DNA of 64,000 bases, from the NCBI RefSeq assembly GCF_023898315.1, contig NC_064618.1:190951548-191015547 (forward strand), written 5' to 3'. This stretch comes from Schistocerca nitens. Lineage: Eukaryota > Arthropoda > Insecta > Orthoptera > Acrididae. The position numbers and the translations under genes were made by a program. Within the stretch, counting starts at the first letter, position 1. Every line of letters begins with the position of its first letter. Below, one piece after another: positions 1 through 10,689 of the stretch. Below the pieces are notes generated by a model that saw only the letters and a program-made list of their open reading frames with translations, ran no database searches and was not told the DNA's origin.

Positions 1-835
1 GAACCCTTTCTATTGAATCGCAAGGCCGCTCGCGGTCTAGCAAGAAGGACCAAGCCAATTACACAAAGGTAGTAAATTTAAAGAATCTTAGTTCCACGCC
101 CATATCACAAAAAAATTTACTAAGAATGCAGGAGGCGCAACTGTAGCCTTGAGAGTGAGAATCGTTAGTCTAATATGAATTACGACCGACATCTCGCATC
201 TAACGGACAGAAGTCGGATACCTAATCAAGCGTGAAAGAAAAAAAAAAAAGAACCGAACGCGTTCTAAATGACGGATTCCCTAACTCACTCACGCTATTG
301 TACCTAACTAAGCTGGAGTTCACAAAGAACACTCATGCTTACCGATACGGGACCTCGACATCGCGCCTCAAGCCACGAGCAATAACTGACTAGCATTGTC
401 TGAAGATTCCTTCTCTCCAGAGGGTAGTGGGGGGGGGGGGGGGGCCGTTAGGTAGCGAACATTGGAGTGCTCCTGCACCGGCCAGCCAGAGGGCACGGAG
501 TTCCCTGGGAGGCTACTTTTCTGCGTTAAAAGAGAGTCAGAAGCGAAACTTAAGAATTTGTACGACAGCTTGAGAGACTAAGAAGACGAACGACTTTGGC
601 CATCACCCAACGTTCAGATTGGTTCCACGTGCTCCCCCTAGAAAAACGATAAAGACGGGAAAGGTGCAGCCATCATGACTTTCATGGTGTTTTCGTCGGC
701 AATGCATTTGTTTAAGATCGCCCAAAATCAGGAGTTATACTTAACGTAGAGTCCCACATTCAGAAAATGATTGTTGGGGAAGGGGGGGGGGGGGGGAGAA
801 GGTATACGATTCCTGCGTCGCGGTCCTATGCACGT
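1..835. other. No gene seen; two long G runs
   Basis: I find no recognisable coding sequence, RNA gene or repeat boundary on either strand. The stretch holds two uninterrupted G homopolymers (16 G at 429-444 and 15 G at 782-796), which could form G-quadruplexes or simply be replication-slippage products. The sequence is otherwise mixed in composition. Confidence 0.5.
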
Positions 836-934
836 TTCCAGTGGAAGTTGTTTGCTGTTGCTTTCCTCTGACCTGTTACGAAGTGTTAAGTGTTAATGGG
901 CACAGTATGGATAATTGTGAAGATTGCTTTAATA

Positions 935-935
<1 letters not shown>

Positions 936-969
<34 letters not shown>
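936..969. repeat. (TA)n microsatellite
   Basis: A pure alternating TA run of about 34 bp, seen directly. It creates a short spurious frame of alternating Ile and Tyr. Confidence 0.95.
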
Positions 970-973
<4 letters not shown>

Positions 974-1222
974 CTTACACTGAGCATTTATTTCTTTATG
1001 CTTTATTTATGTATGTCTCCGTTATATCATGCAATTAGAAAGACAATTCGAGGTCCACTTGAAAATCGGTCACGGACGTAAATATATATCGTAAAAGCTA
1101 CTGGAGTGGAAATTAAATAACTGAATAGCCTGTTGTGGAGCAACAGCACAGTCTAAAAGAAATAAGACTTACAAAAATATGCAGAAAAGACAGGAATATA
1201 GAAATATAAGTCTCCTTTTCTC

Positions 1223-3478
1223 TTTTTTTTTTTTAGTCATCAGTCTTCTGACTGGTTTGATGTGGCCCACCACGATTTCCTATCCTGTGACAATCTCTTT
1301 GTCTCAGAGTATCACCTGTAACACACGTACTCAAATATTTACAGGATGTATTCCCGTCTCTGTCTATCTCTACAGTTTTTGCCATCTACAGGTCCCTGTA
1401 GTATCACGGAAGTCATTTCCTGATGTCTTAATAGATGTTAAGATCGTCCTCTCCCTTCTCCTTATGAGTGGTTTGCACATATCCCTTTCCTCTCCGATTC
1501 TGCGCAGAACTTCCTCGTTTCTCACCTTATCAGTCCACCTAATGTTCAACATTCGTTTGTAGCACCTCACCTCAAATGGTTCGATTCTCTTCTGTACTAG
1601 TTTTCCCACAGTCCATGTTTCACTATCATGTAATGCTGTGCTCCAAAGATATGTGGAAATTTCTTCCTGAAATTGAGGATCATGTTTGATACTAGTAGAC
1701 TTCTCTTGGCCACGAGTGCCCTTTCTGCCAGTGCTAGGCTGGTTTTGATGTCCTCCTTGCTCCGTCCGTCATCGGTTATTTTGCTGCCCAGGTAGCAGAA
1801 TGCCTTAACTTCAACGGTTTCGTTATCATCAATTCTGATGTTAAGTTTCGTGCTGTTCTCATTTCCGCTACTTTTCATTTCTTTCGTCTTTCTTCGATAT
1901 ACTCTCAATTCATAATCTGCACTCATTAGACTGTTCATTCCGTTCAGCAGATCATGTAATTTATGTTCACTTTCACTCAGGATAGCAGTGTCGTCAGCGA
2001 ATCGTGTCATTGATCTCCTTTCATCTTTAATTTTAATTGCACTCCTGAATGTTCCTTTTATTTGCATCACTGCTACTTCGACATACAATTTGAAAACAAG
2101 GGGCGAAAGCCTATACATCCCTGTCTTGTACCCTTTCTAATCAAAGCACTTCGTTCTTGGTCATCCACGCTTTCTATCCCCTGTTGGCTCTTGTACAGGT
2201 TGTATATTACCCTGCTCTCCCTATAGCTTACCCCCGTTTTCCTCAGAATTTAGAACATTTTCCACCACCAGTGTTGAACGCTTTTCTCAGGTCGACAAAT
2301 CCTACGAACGTCTCTTGATCTTCTTTAGTGTTGCTTCCATTATCAAGCGCTACGTCAGAATTTTCTGTCTGGTGCCTTTACCTGATCGTCATCTAACACA
2401 TCCCCAGTTTTCTGGTCCCTTTTTCTGCATATTATTGTCGTCAGCAACTTGGATGCATGAGCTGTTAAGCTGATTGTGCGATAGTTCTCGCACTTGTCAG
2501 CTCTTGCAGTCTTCGGAATAGTGTGGATGATATTTTTCCGAAAGTTAGACGGTATGTCACCAGACTCATACATTCTACATACTAACGGGAATAGTCGTTT
2601 CGCTGACACTTCCTCCAAATGCTTTTAGAAATTCTGTTGGAATTTGATCTATTCCTTCTGCCTTATTTGATCATAGGACCTCCAAAGCTCTCTTAAATTT
2701 TGATTATAGTACTTGGTTCCCTATCCCTTCTAAATCAAATCCTGTTTCTTCTTCAATCACATCAGACGAATCTTCCCCCTCATAGAGGTCTTCAGTGTAC
2801 TATTTTCACCCATCCGCTTTCTCCTCTGCATTTAGCAATGAAATTCCCTTTCCTACATGCTGAGCCAGTCCTTCCGACAGTAAGTTCTTTTTCGATTTCC
2901 TCACATTTTTCATGCTGCCATTTCATCTTAGCTTCCTTGCACTTTCTATTTATTTCACTTCTCAGCGACTTGTTTTCCTGTAATCCAGAATTTCCCTGAA
3001 CGGTTTTGAACTTCCTTTTTTCATCGATGAACTGCAGTATTTCTTCGGTTACCCATGGTTTGTTCGCAGTTATCTTCTTTGTACCTATGTTTTTTTCTGC
3101 TTCTGTGATTGCCACTTTTGGAGATGTTCATTCCTCTTTAACTGTACTGACTACTGAGCTATTGCTTAGCCTTAGAGAACATGTGTATCTCGTCATTCCT
3201 TAATACTTCTGCATCCCTCTTCTTTGTATGCTGATTCTTCCTGACTAAGCTCTTAAGCTTTCGCCTCATGTTCATCACTACGACATTGTGCTCTGTCCGC
3301 TCCTCGGCCCTCTTTGATAAGGCCGTTGGCAGATCGAGGGTGACTTCTCATGCTAGAAATCTCCATCCGCCCATGCGGATTATTAATCACAGTTCAAGCG
3401 GTGGGGGGGTCTCGAACCAGGGACCGAAGACTTTTTTTACTAATCGAGATGATACCACTAGACCAAGGGTGTAACCAG
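1223..3478 (-). mobile_element. RTE-clade LINE, copy A, internally deleted
   Basis: A minus-strand non-LTR retrotransposon. The 3' end is a poly-A (T run at 1223-1234) after a tail resembling the other RTE copies here. Translated pieces in order are: a linker region before the reverse transcriptase (about 3115-2792), RT fingers with a KCENYRTISL motif (2618-2355), RT palm with RFADDTAIL carrying the catalytic Asp pair and then YLGSKITDDGRSKED (2118-1597), and the C-terminal region with RCYKRMLNIRWTDK (1609-1370). Frameshifts and stops separate them, so it is dead. Almost all of the endonuclease is missing: the tRNA-like 5' head (3296-3478) joins directly to sequence matching the end of the endonuclease in copy D. 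RTE elements normally encode one APE endonuclease plus RT protein of about 1000 residues. Clade assignment rests on protein motifs recalled from RTE/BovB elements. Confidence 0.85.
3410..3478 (-). promoter_or_regulatory. tRNA-like head of LINE A (A and B boxes)
   Basis: Read on the minus strand, 3465-3451 gives TGGTCTAGTGGTATC, a good RNA polymerase III A box, and 3420-3410 gives CTGGTTCGAGA, a good B box, about 30 bp apart as in a tRNA gene. Downstream sequence to 3296 is not tRNA and matches the 5' region of copy B. I infer a tRNA-derived internal promoter. It is not a functional tRNA gene because the acceptor stem is not paired. Confidence 0.6.
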
Positions 3479-3479
3479 C

Positions 3480-4254
3480 GAAATGAATACGAATTCAGGG
3501 AAGTCAAGGAGAAATTTCTGCAAGGAAAATAAATGGTCGTCGTAAGGTTTGATCAGCATGTATAAAAGTCAAAAAGACGTTAGGAGGTCAAAAGCGTCAA
3601 CAATAAGAGTGCGAGAAGAATTCGAGTCTGTAGCACGTCATCTTCGTGGTGTAGCAATATTAATGGCCAGTAGTCTAAGATGCTGAGCGGAGATTTTTAC
3701 AGTATAGTTGCATTCTCACTACAAGTCTGTATACGGAATATAAAGAAGATCAAATAGAATTTAATACTATTTCTTTGGATTGATAGGGACTGTGCTTGCG
3801 GCAGGCAAGTACCTTGCCACAGCACCAAACAAAAGCTTTACACCTGGACAACATAGTCTTTAGAAGAGCCTCATGTGGCGTATAGCTACCACATATACAT
3901 TTACACAACGAACCTTGTATCATGGAAGATACAAGGCGTGCTGAGATCAGTCAAACATCGTCATTTAAAAATATTTCTTAAACCTTGGTAGTTACCCTCA
4001 TATTCTTAGTAACTATAGAACCACTCTGACTAAAAATGAAACGTGTGGCCACAACCATTGTCGCTCATGAGAAACTATTGAAGGCTATCGACGAAATATT
4101 AGTATGGTTGGAGAAAAATTTAAAGTAAGCAGAGAAGGCAGCAAGATAATTTTTAAATGCAGCGCCTTTGTTATGAGAACCGGAACAGATATAGCCTGAA
4201 CTAAAAGAAACGTAGCAATAGATATTTATATCCTTCTTTTTCCGATATTCTTAA
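3480..4254. other. No gene seen
   Basis: AT-rich sequence with no recognisable protein, RNA or repeat family. No inverted or direct repeats stood out by eye. Confidence 0.45.
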
Positions 4255-4345
4255 TTTTTTCCCTAAAGTCGTCAGTTCTTACAGCCTGGTTTGGTGCTGC
4301 CCGCCACGAATTCCTCTCCTGTGCCAAACTCTTATTGATGAAAAC
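4255..4345 (-). mobile_element. RTE LINE 3' tail fragment
   Basis: About 90 bp resembling the extreme 3' end of LINE copy A (compare 1235-1330): a cagtc-cagttctt-ctggtttggtg block followed by a gcccgccacgaattcct block. Too short to carry coding sequence; probably a severely 5'-truncated insertion. Confidence 0.6.
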
Positions 4346-5785
4346 ATTTCCATTTTTCTCTGAATGAAATGTGGCTAGAGCTGTGTTTGAGGGTTTCTAA
4401 AGGATGGTTTTAAGATTGTAGAGCGTTTTTCTTTAGACAAAAAATACGATTTTAGTCCGTCGCAAATATCAATAATTCTGTTAACACCCGGTTCCACGGA
4501 ATGTCATCTACTTTCAGCACTACCAAGCCCATGTTTGCATATCAGTACAGAAAATTCGCAAGACTCTTTTAGTTCAACAAAAATGGTGTCTACTACGAGT
4601 TATCGGCACTGGTTTGTACTGTCTTGAATACTACAGGCGCTGCACAAGCGACACATGAACGATGCTCTTCAACCAAGGTGTAAGTCTTGCAAAAACAGAG
4701 TTTTGTCCTATTCTTCTTTCACTTCCAAAGTTTACACTGCAGTTTCCACCACGGAATGCAACAATTTCATACCTATGATGGAATTTATTAAAAACTTCGT
4801 GATTAAATTTGCTACGAAACCAACCGTTTCACCTGTTACATTCTGGAAATCACATTTACCTGAATGCCCTTACGTGGCACAAAATATCTAAGGAGCATTG
4901 GTAGCAATTTTACACTTCTGTGATTCCAAGTCTCCACCGTAACTGATTTGTAATTCGCATATTTCACCTCCAACACTTTGTTAAATTACAGCCACACTTT
5001 AGTATGAGACAACTAAATTTCCCCTCAAACAGGTTTCCTGATCATAGTCGTGCAGTCCATTGATCTAAAGGAATAGTTGTTTTTCACTGAGTGCGAAGTA
5101 AGCAAACCTTCGCACCTGCAAGACGCCTTTCTATATAATTTATACTGGCTCAATTCTGACATATGTAACAAAAGACATCATACTTGGTCAAGAAGTTTTG
5201 TTTGAAAAAGTAAGCTGGTTTTTCACGTTAATGTGTTGCACATCGTCGGAAGACATCCACGGTTGATTAAAAAAGTACTTTTATACAACATGGAAAATAA
5301 CTTCTCGCTTTTCTGTTCTAATTTTAGAAATGGAATCTCGGTCTCAGTTTCGTCAGTAAATACACACTTTCATTTTGGTATTCCTGTGAAAAGTTTGCGA
5401 TATAAAACGTCAAGTAATGTAACCTGTGCCTCTAACGTCTGAAACGACACGCTCAAGGAGACAGGAAGCAATACGCAATGCTTGATAAAATTCGGAGTGA
5501 CATATTGCCCGCCTTTTGAAAATATTAAATGGCACCAACCAAATAACTTCAAATACCGTCTGTAGCTCAGTTTGGTTTAACGAAAAACTGTATTGTCTGT
5601 ATTCTTTTGGTATGACCACATTTTTTCTCTGTTTGGTTCTGCTACACATTACCTAAAAACACATTATTTCAAAATATACGTGACAGTTAATGAAAAAAGG
5701 GACAGTATACATGCAGTGTGTATGTCGGGACTAAGGCACACGTAATGTAATTACAGGGCGTCATGTCACCCTACGATCGAATCTG
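4346..5785. other. Unassigned sequence with short open frames
   Basis: No family could be assigned. The minus strand contains a short readable segment around 4880-4640 (including a stretch reading HRYEIVAFRGGNCSVNFGS) and an open frame at 5649-5410 of 79 codons. Both lack ATG-initiated length, splice context or motifs I recognise. A decayed transposase is possible but unsupported. Confidence 0.3.
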
Positions 5786-8575
5786 GTCACGACGTTTCAA
5801 ATGCTTCATGTCTCTTCTGGTCCTGTTTCCCCACAGTCCATGGTAAACTACCATACAGTGTTGTGCTCCAAACGTACATTCTCAGAAATTTATTCTCAAA
5901 TACATGCCTACGTCTGACAGTAGTAGACTTCTCCTGGCCAGGAATATCCTTTTTGTCAGTGCTAGTCAGCTTTTAATATCTTCTCATTACTTTCTTCTTT
6001 TTCCGATTTACTCTCAGTCCATATTCTGTAATCGTTGGACTGTTCGTTCCATTCAACACATCCTGTAAGTCTTCTTTTCTTCCCCAGCGGATGGCAATGT
6101 CATCAGCGAATCTTGTAACTTATATCCTATTACCTTGAATTGTAATCCCTCTCTCGAAACCTCCTTTTATTTCCGTCACTGCTTCTACGACGTATAGATT
6201 AAACATCAAGGGCGAAAGATTACATCCCTGCCTTATACCGTTTTTAATTCTAGGGCTTCGTTCTCGGCCTTCCAGTCTTATTGTCCCTGTAGCTTCTTGT
6301 ACATGTTATATATTACCCGTGTTCCCCACTAGCTTAACCCGAATTTTCTCAGAATTTAGAGCTCTTGCACCATTTGAGACTGTCAAAAGGTTTTTCCACT
6401 TCGAAAAATCCTATGAACATGTCTTGATTGTTCTTCAGTCTCTCTTCCACTATCAACCGCAACGTCAGAACAGGCTCTCTGGTGGCTTTACCTTTTCTAA
6501 AGCCAAACTGATCGTCATCTGATAGATTCTCAATAATCTTTTCCAGTAGCCTGAGCATTACTCTTGCCAGCAATTTCGATGGATGAGTTGCTAAGCTAAT
6601 AGTGCGATAATTCTTGCATTTGTCATTTCTTGCAATCTTTGAAATTGCGTGGATGATGTTTTTCCGAAAGGTTGTTGTTACATCACGAGTCTCAGACATT
6701 CTATACACCAAAGTATTGTTGCTACTTTCTCCATTGATTTCAGAATTTCCGACGTAGTGTTATCTTTTACTTCTGATCTGATCTTAAGCCTTCCAAAGCT
6801 CTTTCAATTCTAATACTGGACCCTCTGTCTCTTCCTGTCGACTCCTATTTCTTCTCGTATCACTTCATAGTACAAGTCCTCCCTCTCGTAGAGGCCTCAG
6901 TTTCCATCTATCCCCTTTCTCCTCTGCATTTACAGTGAAATTCCCATTGCACTCTAAATGTTACGCCCTTTACTTTTAACTGGACTACGACTTGTTTGAA
7001 TTTTCTATATTCTGAGTCAGTCCTTGCGGCAATCATTTCTTTTTCGCTTTATACAGCGCACATTCCATTTGTTTCTTTCCTAAGTGACTTGTGTTTCTTT
7101 ATTCCTAAAATTTTCTGAACATTTTGTATTTTCTTCTTTCGTCGTTCAACTGAAGTATTTTTTCTTTACCCATGGTTTCTCCGCAGTTACCTTCCTTATT
7201 CCCATTTTTCTTTTTCCAACTTTTATCACTGCCCTTTTTACAGATGCCCATTTCTCGTCAGCTGAATAAACTACGAAGCTATTCATTATCACAGTACCAA
7301 TAGCTTCAGAGAACTTGGAGCTTATCTCTTCCTTCCTCAGTACTTCCGTATGCTATACTTTGAGTACTGATTTTTCCTGACTAGTCTCTTAAATTTCAGC
7401 CTACTTCTACTAAGTTGTGATCTGACTGTACATGTGTTCCTGAGTATGTTTGACAATGTGGTATCCGACTTTCGAATCTCTGCTTGGCCATGATGTAATG
7501 TAACTGAAATCTTCCCGTATCTCCGAGCCTTTTCCAAATATACCTCCTGCACTGGTGATTCTTGATAGAGTGTTCGCTATTACTAGATGAAATTGATTGC
7601 AGAAATCAATTAATCTTTCTCCTACATTATTTCTACTGCCTCCCCAATATCCTCCTTTAACCGTTTCTTCTAGTCCTTACCTTACCATCGCATTCCAGTG
7701 CCCCATAGCTATTAGATTTTCATATACCTTTATGTACTGAACTACACGTTCAGTATCTCTATACACTTTCTCCTTATCTTCATCCTTTGCTCACAGCGTC
7801 GAGAGGTATACCTGAACTATTGTTGTCGGTGTTGGTATGCTGTTGATGCTGAGAAGAACAACTCTGTTGCTGAACTGTTCACATTAACTCACTCTCCATC
7901 TTATCTCTCCATTAATAACGAATCCTAATTCTGTTATACCATTTTCTGCTTCTGTTAATATTATTACTCCTGACTCATCTGACGAGAAATCCTTGTCTTA
8001 TTTCCATATCGCTTCACCGACCCACACTACATCCATACTGAATATTAGCATTTCCCTTTTGAAATTTTCTAGTTTTTGTGCCACGTTCAAACTTCTGATA
8101 CAGTACATCCTGATTCGTAGATTGTTATCCCTTTGTTGGTAATACGATTTTTTTCTTATAGTGACCTCCTTCTTTGCGGGCCACTCCTGGAGGTCCGATT
8201 GGGGGGGGGGGGGCTAGGTCAGAATCTTTTGCCAATATAGAGATCATAATGACACTTATTCAATTACAGGCCACATTTCCTGTGGACACGTATTACATGT
8301 CTTTAGCGCAGTGGTCTCTATTGCATTCCACATCCTCTTACCGGTTGATCATTGTTGATTTCTCCTACTGAGTGCCAAGAGAGTGCCCTCAACTCCTATC
8401 CGCTTATCCGCGCTCTTTGCCGTCTTCAGCACGACTGGGTGGCTTCTTATGCCGGAAGTCATCAATTGCCATTACTGATGATTTTTATTCAAAATTCAGT
8501 GGCTGAATTTGAGCATGGGCCAGAAACGTTTTGATTATTAATGAAAGACCCCTAGACCACGGGTGTAGGTTTTAT
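5786..8575 (-). mobile_element. RTE-clade LINE, copy B, with tRNA-like head
   Basis: A minus-strand RTE LINE close to full length at its 5' end and cut off at its 3' end near 5786, within the C-terminal KRIEAFE region. The 5' untranslated part (8575-8165) begins with a tRNA-like head (A box about 8560-8546, B box decayed) and includes a 13-base C run on the coding strand. Coding traces follow: endonuclease remnants including a YLEKARRYGKISVTLHHGQ segment (7552-7337) and RT with KCKNYRTISLATHPSKLL and DDDQFGFRKGKATREP (6711-6349). Many stops and frameshifts show it is old. It shares its 5' head with copy A, so the two belong to one subfamily, different from copy D. Confidence 0.85.
8165..8575 (-). 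promoter_or_regulatory. 5' UTR of LINE B starting with tRNA-like sequence
   Basis: Reading from 8575 downward, the first bases give CGTGGTCTAGGGGTCTTTC (A-box-like), followed by sequence parallel to the head of LINE A (compare AAGTC/AAGAAG and the GGCAAAGAGCG-like block), then about 300 bp of leader, then a leader segment just upstream of the endonuclease that resembles 54640-54600 of copy D. The B box has lost several bases. I infer a former polymerase III type internal promoter used by this LINE subfamily. Confidence 0.5.
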
Positions 8576-8579
8576 CAGG

Positions 8580-9149
8580 CTATTATTGATATTAAATTAA
8601 TGCACGTAGTAATAATGTCCTCAATTGTATATAGGTCCCAAGTAATACTGAAGTACGGTTGGAATTCCGTCATAAGTTGCATTAAGAATTATCCTTTATT
8701 TATTGGTGATGACTGGTTTTGGACATTGTGTCTGCTGCAAACCATCCTATAAAAACAAACTTAGAGCATATGTTTTAGTAATTAGCCAATGAGGAATGAA
8801 CACTGGTAGTAGTTCCTATCATGAAAGGTAATGTGGAAGATTTTTTCTTTGTTGTTGTTTTATTAGGGCGCACAACTACAATGGTCATTAGCGCCCAATG
8901 GAAGATTACATACCGACTTCATAAGTAATTGAAATACACTCATGCATGAATGTTTTGAACAACCATAACAGACAATCCGAATGGCAATACAGGTAGTTTA
9001 ACATACAATAGACAAGCAAATGATGCTGGAGCATACCAGTAGTTACCAAGTGACAGCTCCATAGGTCACTGACACTGTAATGTTGACATTACAAATTAGA
9101 AAATGACAAAATGAAATGAATAACTACTACCTAAACTTCATTACAATAA
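8580..9149. other. No gene; short repeat-like block
   Basis: Around 8845-8910 a block reading GGCGCACAACTACAATGGTCATTAGCGCCC contains a short self-complementary pair (GGGCGC / GCGCCC) and looks like the tail of a dispersed repeat. The rest is unassigned AT-rich sequence. Confidence 0.35.
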
Positions 9150-9151
9150 TA

Positions 9152-10459
9152 AAAGGGCTATCCACAAAGTACATTACGTTTTGGAATTAAGCAAAATAAA
9201 GTATTGGAAATTTTTTTTATTATATACAGATGAAAGCCACACTTAAATACTACTTTTCTACATAGTTGCCATTTAAATTAAGGTAAGCGATGGACGAGCT
9301 TGGAAATTCCTTCGTCGTAAAATTCGGCCGCCTGCGCCTTCAACCACGTTGTTACCTCTTCTTGAAGCTGTGTGCCATCATGAAAACGCTGCATAGCCAA
9401 CCACTTCTTCATTGCTGGGAATAAGTGGAAGTCGCTCGGTGCCAGGTCGGGACTGTACGGCGGATGAGGAAACAACTCCCACTTAAGAGATTCGAGAACT
9501 TCACGAGTGGCATTTGCCGTGTGGGCCCGGGCGTTGTGGTGAATCAGCAAGATCTTTGAGCCCAACTTTCCCCTGCCCTTGTTTTGTATTGCTCTTCTGA
9601 GGTTGTGCAGAGTTTGGCAATACCTTTGAGAGTTTATTGTAGTGACTCTTTCCAGGAAATCCACAAAAATCACACCTTTTCTGTCCCAAAAGACAGTTGC
9701 CATCACCTTCCTTGCCGACATTGTCTGCATGCATTTCTAGGGTTTTTGGGGGGAATTTGTGTGCCCCCACTGCATTGACTGCCAGTTTGTCTCGCAGTTC
9801 ACATGCTTAACCCGTGTTATGTCACCAGTAACGATGCGATCGAGTAATGAGTCGCCATCAAAAACGTTAACGCTGCAGCCATTCGCTGATTTTTGTGAAT
9901 CTCTGTCAAGATTTTTGGTATCCATCTTGCACAAAACTTGTGGTAACCAAGCTTTTCGGTAATGATTTCGTGCAACAAACTTCGTGAAATTTGTGGAAAA
10001 CTCATAGAGAGTTCCGTTATTGTGAAATTATGGTTTTCACGGACCGCGGCATCGACTTTCTCGACAAGTTCGGCAGTCACTATGCTGGGTCTTCCACTTG
10101 GCTCTTCATCGTGAACGTTAGTTCGGCCATTTTTAAATTTTATGACCCATTGACGCACTCCACCTTCAGTGATTATGTTGTCCCCATACACTTCACTAAG
10201 CTGCCGACAATAAGGTTTCTGACTGCAAAAAACAGTACACCAACCTTATTACAGCACGCACTTCACACTTCGCGGCATTTTCAATTAACGCTGACATTTC
10301 AAACTGTTACAGTAACTCATCAGAGTACATCACAAACCTCTCACTAGCATGGCAGGATGCCGACTGAGCGGCGGAATGCCATGACACCAATACGGCCGCG
10401 CTAGCCCCGCCCCTAACGGACACAAACGAAAACGTAATATACTTTGTGGGTAGCCCTCG
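9152..10459 (-). mobile_element. Complete mariner transposon, inactive
   Basis: A 1308-bp element bounded by TA dinucleotides (9150-9151 and 10460-10461). Its ends are about 30-bp imperfect terminal inverted repeats beginning GGGCTA(T/C)CCACAAAGTA, seen at 9155 and as the reverse complement ending at 10456. Length, TA target and encoded transposase are all as expected for mariner. It lies directly upstream of the polymerase B relic. Confidence 0.93.
9278..10278 (-). pseudogene. mariner transposase pseudogene (D34D type)
   Basis: The minus-strand frame starts at ATG 10278-10276 and has two adjacent TAA stops at codons 10-11. The N-terminal helix-turn-helix part (YGDNIITEGGVRQWVIKF, then EEPSGRPSIVT) runs to about 9870, where a frameshift occurs. 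The catalytic core follows with VTGDIT (first Asp kept), then an in-frame stop at 9737-9739, KVMATVFWDRKGV, ILLIHHNARAHTA, and YSPDLAPSDFHLF (third Asp kept), ending KLVHRLP. The second catalytic Asp, normally in HDNAR, is His here. Spacing from that position to the last Asp is 34 residues. The usual family length is about 345 residues, matching this span. Confidence 0.92.
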
Positions 10460-10689
10460 TAACAAACTGCGTGAAATATAGCTCCAGAATTGACGGTCAT
10501 AGTAAGTAAACATGCAGCAGTTAATGCTCGCTCAAGGGCCAATGTCTCCTCCAAGTGAAAAATGCTAGCAGAATAATGAGCACACGAAATGTGAGTCTAA
10601 ATATTGGCTAGATTGTATTTCCTGCAGAGCTCAGTAGTGTTCACATAGTGGAAACATCTGCAAACGATTATAGCTTCCAGTAATAATAT

